Assembly (NCBI GenBank): GCA_009599575.1
Contig: VWND01000018.1
Span: 310,001 to 374,000, forward strand
Reading direction: 5' to 3'
Length of the DNA stretch: 64,000 nt
DNA from: Blumeriella jaapii
Taxonomy: Eukaryota; Ascomycota; Leotiomycetes; Helotiales; Drepanopezizaceae
The notes beneath the pieces were generated by a model, which searched no databases, was not told where the DNA came from, and saw only the letters and a list, made by a program, of their open reading frames with translations. Below, in pieces: positions 59,512-64,000 of the stretch. Position numbers and translations under genes: made by a program. Within the stretch, counting starts at the first letter, position 1, and the number at the start of each line of letters is the position of its first letter.

Positions 59512-59571
59512 CTGAGAGAAAGAAAGAAGAAAGAGAAGAAGAAGAAGAAGAAGAAAGAAGAAGAAGAGAGT
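59512..59571 (+). repeat. GA-rich (GAA/GAAA) microsatellite
   Basis: Purine-only repeat just downstream of the TATA box, probably in the transcribed leader of the orphan unit. Confidence 0.85.
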
Positions 59572-59688
59572 CGATAAGCAGGTCTATTCTAAATTTGGCT
59601 TCTTGATTGAAACCTCTGAGAGTACAATTTTTCTATACCTTTATCATTAAACATTCTCTCTTTATTGTTTCTTACTGCTTTTGTTATC

Positions 59689-59707
59689 ATGGGTCTCAAG
59701 CCGACAA
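59689..59707 (+). other. Possible orphan first exon (MGLKPT) followed by a splice donor
   Basis: After a pyrimidine-rich leader, ATG 59689 opens MGLKPT and meets a canonical GTATGT donor at 59708. Read without splicing, the frame ends after 28 codons. Acceptor candidates near 59772-59790 give only very short peptides. No downstream coding exon was found, so this could be a small-protein gene, a non-coding transcript, or the surviving 5' end of a lost gene. Confidence 0.35.
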
Positions 59708-60012
59708 GTATGTCTTGTTGTCAACTGATTTATTCCTGTCAATTATCCTTGGTTTTCAAACATAAAAGACAGTAATATCGATTAGCCAGGATAGTAGCTG
59801 ATTATGGCCAGTTATAGAATGCACAACCCACTTTTAGTAACATATAGGAAATGGAAAGGAAAACGGGCTGGATTGTATGTTAGACCAAAACGAGCCAGTC
59901 AGCCCGCCCAGAGCCAAATTCCTTAGGTCCTATTTCCATCAGTCCATTATCCTTAACGTCTCCGGCCATGCTGGATTTGCGGATCATTTACCCAAAATAC
60001 CACCATGTCTAG

Positions 60013-60038
60013 CTGACTCATTTACACGTGTGAGTCAG
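60013..60038. promoter_or_regulatory. Dyad of TGACTCA sites around an E-box
   Basis: CTGACTCA (60013-60020) and TGAGTCAG (60031-60038) form a perfect 8-bp inverted repeat; the loop includes CACGTG (60025-60030). TGACTCA is the known Gcn4/AP-1-type bZIP site. Confidence 0.45.
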
Positions 60039-61996
60039 GTTACCTATAGCGCTGGGGTTTGAATAGGTTCAGGGTGCGTGCAATCCACACGTCACTTCCT
60101 CATATCACCTTCCGAATCTGATAAGATACATTCACTCTGCTAACCTAAGTCTCTAGGCTACTAAAGTCTCTTTTACTGAGACCTAAACCCCATATTCTAT
60201 AGCAAAAGTCCTAGAAGACTTCGACTTGAGAGGTTGCAAACAGCGAGGCATGTTGAACCTCTTCTTGCTCCAGTAATTCTTAATTAGCAGCGTAACAGAT
60301 ATTTAAAACTTTGAATTGCTTGCCTTGCATATACATGATGCTGAAAAGAGCAATCCGTATCGACGCTTCTCATACTATCAGCAAAGTTTTCTCTGTCATG
60401 ATCACTCGCTTTGTTTCATTTATTAAGTCAATATTTGGTTGCGGATAGAAAGGGTGGCCGATTGTTACGGCTGAGCGCGGTTGACAGGCAGATAATGATC
60501 TAGGACATGGAAGCATCTAAGCATACAACTTTTACCAAATGAAACACTTAACGTCTAGATATTCGATGCCGATAAGTCTCCCTACTAGAAAAACAGGACG
60601 GTTGTCGGGGCGTCGGGATTTAAGTAGATGAACTACTACTACCTAGTTTGTTCGCTAAGCCTCTGGACTCTTGTCAATAGGGACTTAGGACTATCTATTC
60701 AACAGTGAATATTTGCAGCGGAAGAGCTAGAATCAAAGCTTGCTTTGAAAAGGTTGCATCGTCAGAAAGTAGTGATAATAGAGGAATTATTGTTCTCATG
60801 TTCAGGTAGATGCTCGTGGACAAAGCAGAGACTTTTTATTAGGCCAGCTTGCAGGGCATGAAATGCTTACCTATGATTGCCTACAGCAACCATTGGCTAA
60901 AATAAATTTCTTTCTACTCTTAAGACAGACAATAGACACCGACTCGATGACCTAGAAAGTTTCTGCTATTCCTTTTGTGAACATCAAGTTCTCTGGTACT
61001 TGCTGGCGAAAGACAAGTTGCTATCATATAAAACACAAGTGTCACAGAATATAGAAACTTGTTTGTCAGTCATCATTTATATCGTCAAACAAATTTGAAC
61101 TTTGACTGATTTATCCAAAAAAAAATATGATTTCAACTATTTTGAAACATAAGAATCTGGGGTTTATAATCACAAATAATGCATTCAGTTATCACAAGCG
61201 TAAAAGTTCCAGGCTTATTCTTCTGTTTGATATTTTCATCTTGGTGGTATTCAAGTGTGTATTTATACATCCTAGCCTTGTCTGCCAAACGAGTATGTCA
61301 TATGGAAAGACAGCAAATTCAAATTCTGTGACAGCTAGAGAATGCGATTGCCTTTCGATAATAATTGGCATCTTTAGCTTAGATATGGGCGGGGAAAAGG
61401 TATACGTATATGCATACATGCAATATGTGTATATTATGTATCTAATATAAACCACTATGGGGTGTTCTTTCACAAGCCAAACGGGTTCTACTAAGAGCGG
61501 AAGAGAAAAAAGGAGAAAAAATGCGCGATTGAATCGAGAGGCAGTAAGCTTGTAACGGGTGTGGTAGAATGAGTATCTAGACTCATGTGATACATTACCA
61601 TTTATTTGATGTCCATGGATCCTTCTTCTGGTATGGAGAAGAGCAGAACCTATGTAACGGTAGTGATAGAGAAGAAAATATATTTGATGTGAGATTTGGG
61701 GTAGAATGAGGGCTGAGGAAACGTCCTACTCTAGCATACACACCTCGAAGGAAAAAAAAAGACTATCGATTGTCACTTCCAAATTTGGAGCACGATCATT
61801 GAGAGGAGAGAAGATGCAAAAAGCCATGCAGCCATCTATTCGTATCTCGTGTTCTATCATCTGTCCGTCATTCATCCCATCATCGTCCTGCCTAATACAC
61901 AGCCCAACACCGTTTACCCCAGTGAACGCATATGCATACCGGTTCAAAGGAGCGCGATGATGGTGTTTGTCTTTTTCTCTCCCGGGCGAAAAGCGT

Positions 61997-63259
61997 CTAC
62001 CAGTCTTTTGCGATGTCAAATGCCCACTCGAACTCCAGGTGCTTGTTCTGGTCGTCGTCTACGAAGGTGCTGACAGCGGTGTAGTGGCCACGGGCTAGCA
62101 TACCAGAGGGGGCTTCTTCTTCAGCAACTGCGCGGCGGTAAGCCAGGCGAAAACGCTTTTGAGAGTGTGAAAGGGATCTTACAGGCTTTGGTGTGTACTG
62201 GAGTTTTGTCGGTGTTTGGTGCATAAGATCCCTGTCTCGACGTCAGAACGAGAGTGTAGAAAACTAGGGACCCAGAGGTTGCGTACGATCATCTCCTGGT
62301 CCTTGCTAACTCTGATACCCTTTCTCTTCACGATTTGCACATAGTGCAGACCTGACAAAATCTCGTGCTGGACCTTGAACGTGGCAGTCATGTGGAATTT
62401 GGCACCTTCCTTGATCTTGAAGGGCTTATCTTTAAGAGTCTTCTCGGCGCCCTTGGTGGAGAGGTCGATTGTCACGGGGGGCCGACCGTCGGCATGCATG
62501 GAAAGAGAGAGAATGATGCATTGGCGTGGGTCGTCGGGGTTGGAGAGATCTTTGCCACCGCCACCGAGACCGAGGGATTGCTTGTAGCGTTGCATGGCTT
62601 CGTCATCGGCGTCTGGTATTCTATGTTAGCAACATTTTCCTGAAAGGCGTCTAGAAAGTGTGGGAGTCCCGTGGAAAGGTCTAGGCTGGGGCAGCTTGTA
62701 AGGTAGAAGGGCGTACACCAGGTCCGAAACGTGGACTACACAGCTTTAGTCTATCAATGCGAATGAGCTTTCATGCTAGGAAAAAATGGCGAATCCTTGT
62801 ACAGGAGACTGATAACAGCGGGGGGTTTGCAAAAAAGGACCTGGTGTTGCTACCGCCTTTTCAGGTGTAAACGGCGCGTTTTGGAAAGTGAACATTTGCA
62901 GAAGATGTGCTCAAGGTTATTCAAAACCCGAAAAGAGGTGCTTGTGGAGATGACCCTTTTCAAGGAGGTTTACTCTGAGGGGCGAAAAGATATGGACAAT
63001 TGTAGCCACTCAAAGAGTGGGGCGAAGAGAGTGATCATCGAAATCCAGAGAGAGCTTTGGACAGTGACAGTGAGGCTCGGATGATGAACTTGAAATGCAG
63101 AACAGTCCACAGGAGTCGAATTGAGTAATTCACAGCCGAGCATTTAAAACCGTGTGACCTACCGAGCTTGTTGTATTCGTCCATCGTCTTCTTCTCTGCT
63201 ACCCTGAACCCCTCAGTCTGGTCTGGGAGAAGGTCTGGATCGTTACTCGTGGATGCCAT
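61997..63259 (-). CDS. RDI1: Rho GDP-dissociation inhibitor
   Basis: Cytosolic regulator that extracts prenylated Rho/Cdc42 GTPases from membranes. Exons 63259-63163, 62612-62287, 62231-62183 and 62127-61997 give 200 aa in frame. The N-terminal regulatory arm reads MASTSNDPDLLPDQTEGFRV and DEYNKLDADDEAMQRYKQSL; the immunoglobulin-like domain includes DPRQCIILSLSMHADGRPP, FKIKEGAKFHMTATFKVQHE, ILSGLHYVQIVKRKGIRV, GSYAPNTDKTPVHTK and the invariant end EEEAPSGMLARGHY ... HLEFEWAFDIAKDW. The first intron is 550 nt, about ten times the usual size here; the others are 55 nt. The protein is close to the family's normal size. Confidence 0.94.
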
Positions 63260-63330
63260 GATTGCGGTTCAGATGGATAGAGTGATTGTATGCTATCGTC
63301 TTCGTGTTCGTCTTCCTTTCGAATTCGTGT

Positions 63331-63363
63331 TCGTCGTCGTCGTCGTCGTCGTTGTCGTCGTCG
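63331..63363 (+). repeat. GTC trinucleotide microsatellite
   Basis: About eleven TCG/GTC units with one GTT interruption, some 70-100 nt upstream of the RhoGDI start codon, probably in its leader or core promoter. Confidence 0.85.
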
Positions 63364-63768
63364 AATAGATCCAACTCAAGAGGCTCGAATGCCGTGTTGT
63401 TGTGGAGATTGAGATGCGGGTTGGATGTGTTGTGTTTCGTCGCGGGGTCCTGAAGCTAGCTAGCACCATATCTGGAGGCGGTGACAGGGGGTACAACACG
63501 TGATTGGACCCACATGCTGGTACTGTAAATATAAACTGTATTGTACTTGTACTTTACGATGCGGTACGGTAACACAAGCAGATAAATTAAATCACGTGGC
63601 TCGGATACGGGGTACAGCCCGGTTCTGCAACACCGCGAAGGATGTGAAAGTGGACACATAGTGGGAACGACGCTTGAACGGAGATGGAGTGATCACAGCC
63701 ATCGAAAGATGACTTTTGGACGCTGTCGTCTACAGACCGCGGGCTAGCAATCCTCGGCTTCGATTATC

Positions 63769-63830
63769 AGTACTGTACTGTACAGATGTATGTATGTACA
63801 GTACCTACATATACTGTACATACTGTAAAT
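63769..63830. repeat. TACTG/GTACAGTAC-type element near the right edge
   Basis: About 60 nt of TACTGTAC, TGTACAG, ATGTATGTA and GTACATACTG units; includes the palindrome CTGTACAG. A looser relative lies at 63519-63560. Confidence 0.65.
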
Positions 63831-64000
63831 TCATCGTATGTATTACAGCTCTCGGGCAGCAGGCACACTAGCTCTTCTCGATTCGGAAAGGCACGCCGGC
63901 CCGTCCTTTACCCCAGCGCCGCGCGCGACTTGAACAGCAGAGCAGATCTCCGGCCTCGACTCCCCTCTCCTCTCCTCAGGCATATCTCCTCTCTCGTCCC

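Larger units (their letters stand above)
58263..61996. other. AT-rich gene-poor stretch
   Basis: 3.7 kb without a confident gene, AT-rich especially after 60.2 kb. It contains a promoter-like segment (59363-59466), a GA-rich microsatellite, an orphan start codon with splice donor (59689-59709) and a dyad of TGACTCA sites (60013-60038). The only longer open frames (59877-60062 and 61127-61450, both +) have no recognisable features. Transposon remnants were looked for by eye and not found. Confidence 0.5.
63260..64000. promoter_or_regulatory. Upstream region of the RhoGDI gene
   Basis: 740 nt up to the window edge. It contains a GTC trinucleotide repeat (63331-63363) and TACTG-type elements at 63519-63560 and 63769-63830. 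No gene was recognised before the right edge. Confidence 0.5.

Noticed and set aside
61127..61450. 107-codon open frame in the AT-rich stretch
   Set aside because: Codon content follows local AT bias, with no recognisable protein features; an open frame of this size is expected by chance.
58263..61996. RIP-mutated transposon remnant
   Set aside because: The stretch is AT-rich, but I found no transposase-like segments, terminal repeats or target duplications by eye.
62773..63084. 103-codon open frame on the plus strand inside the RhoGDI intron
   Set aside because: No family features and no start context; it lies wholly within an intron supported by exact exon joins on the other strand.

Overview
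The window is genomic DNA of a filamentous ascomycete (Pezizomycotina); a Leotiomycetes-like species would fit, but the sequence alone does not fix the class. The evidence is the gene set (cytoplasmic dynein heavy chain, fused ergothioneine synthase Egt1, wybutosine synthase TYW1, 2EXR and DUF3112-type proteins, GMC oxidoreductase), many short introns (about 45-126 nt) with GTRNGT donors, CTAAC/CTGAC branch sites and YAG acceptors, and compact spacing on both strands. All product names come from recognising translated sequence and motifs; no database search was run. Exon joins were checked by hand for frame.

Layout. 1-9 kb: tail of an unknown membrane protein (+), AP-1 beta-adaptin (-), ER membrane complex subunit EMC4 (+), GMC flavoenzyme (-). 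9-22 kb: cytoplasmic dynein heavy chain (-). 22.9-29.8 kb: TOM20 (-), exocyst EXO84 (+), PP2A catalytic subunit (+), seven-helix DUF3112-like protein (+, with an internal stop). 31.7-37.5 kb: FAR1-type DNA-binding protein (+), TYW1 (-), 2EXR protein (+). 39-45.4 kb: unrecognised 513-aa protein (-), Egt1 (-, about 13 exons). 47-58.3 kb: kinetochore NUF2 (+), unrecognised 271-aa protein (-), AP-3 beta-adaptin (+), CCHC zinc-knuckle Q/P-rich protein (-), PPG1 phosphatase (+). 58.3-62 kb: AT-rich stretch with no confident gene but a convincing orphan promoter and first exon. 62-63.3 kb: Rho GDP-dissociation inhibitor (-).

The genes are mostly housekeeping: vesicle traffic (AP-1, AP-3, exocyst, RhoGDI), transport and cell division (dynein, NUF2), phosphatase signalling (PP2A, PPG1), organelle biogenesis (EMC4, TOM20), tRNA modification and antioxidant synthesis. 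There is no biosynthetic cluster, CRISPR, intact transposon, rRNA or tRNA that I can see. The features most worth checking are (i) a dispersed TACTG/GTACAGTAC element family confined to intergenic DNA of the right half; (ii) four single-base-type frame breaks (one in AP-1 beta, three in dynein) plus an in-frame amber codon in the seven-helix gene, probably assembly errors but decisive for annotation; (iii) a 402-nt intron at the domain junction of Egt1; (iv) two GC-AG introns; (v) the orphan promoter near 59.4 kb.
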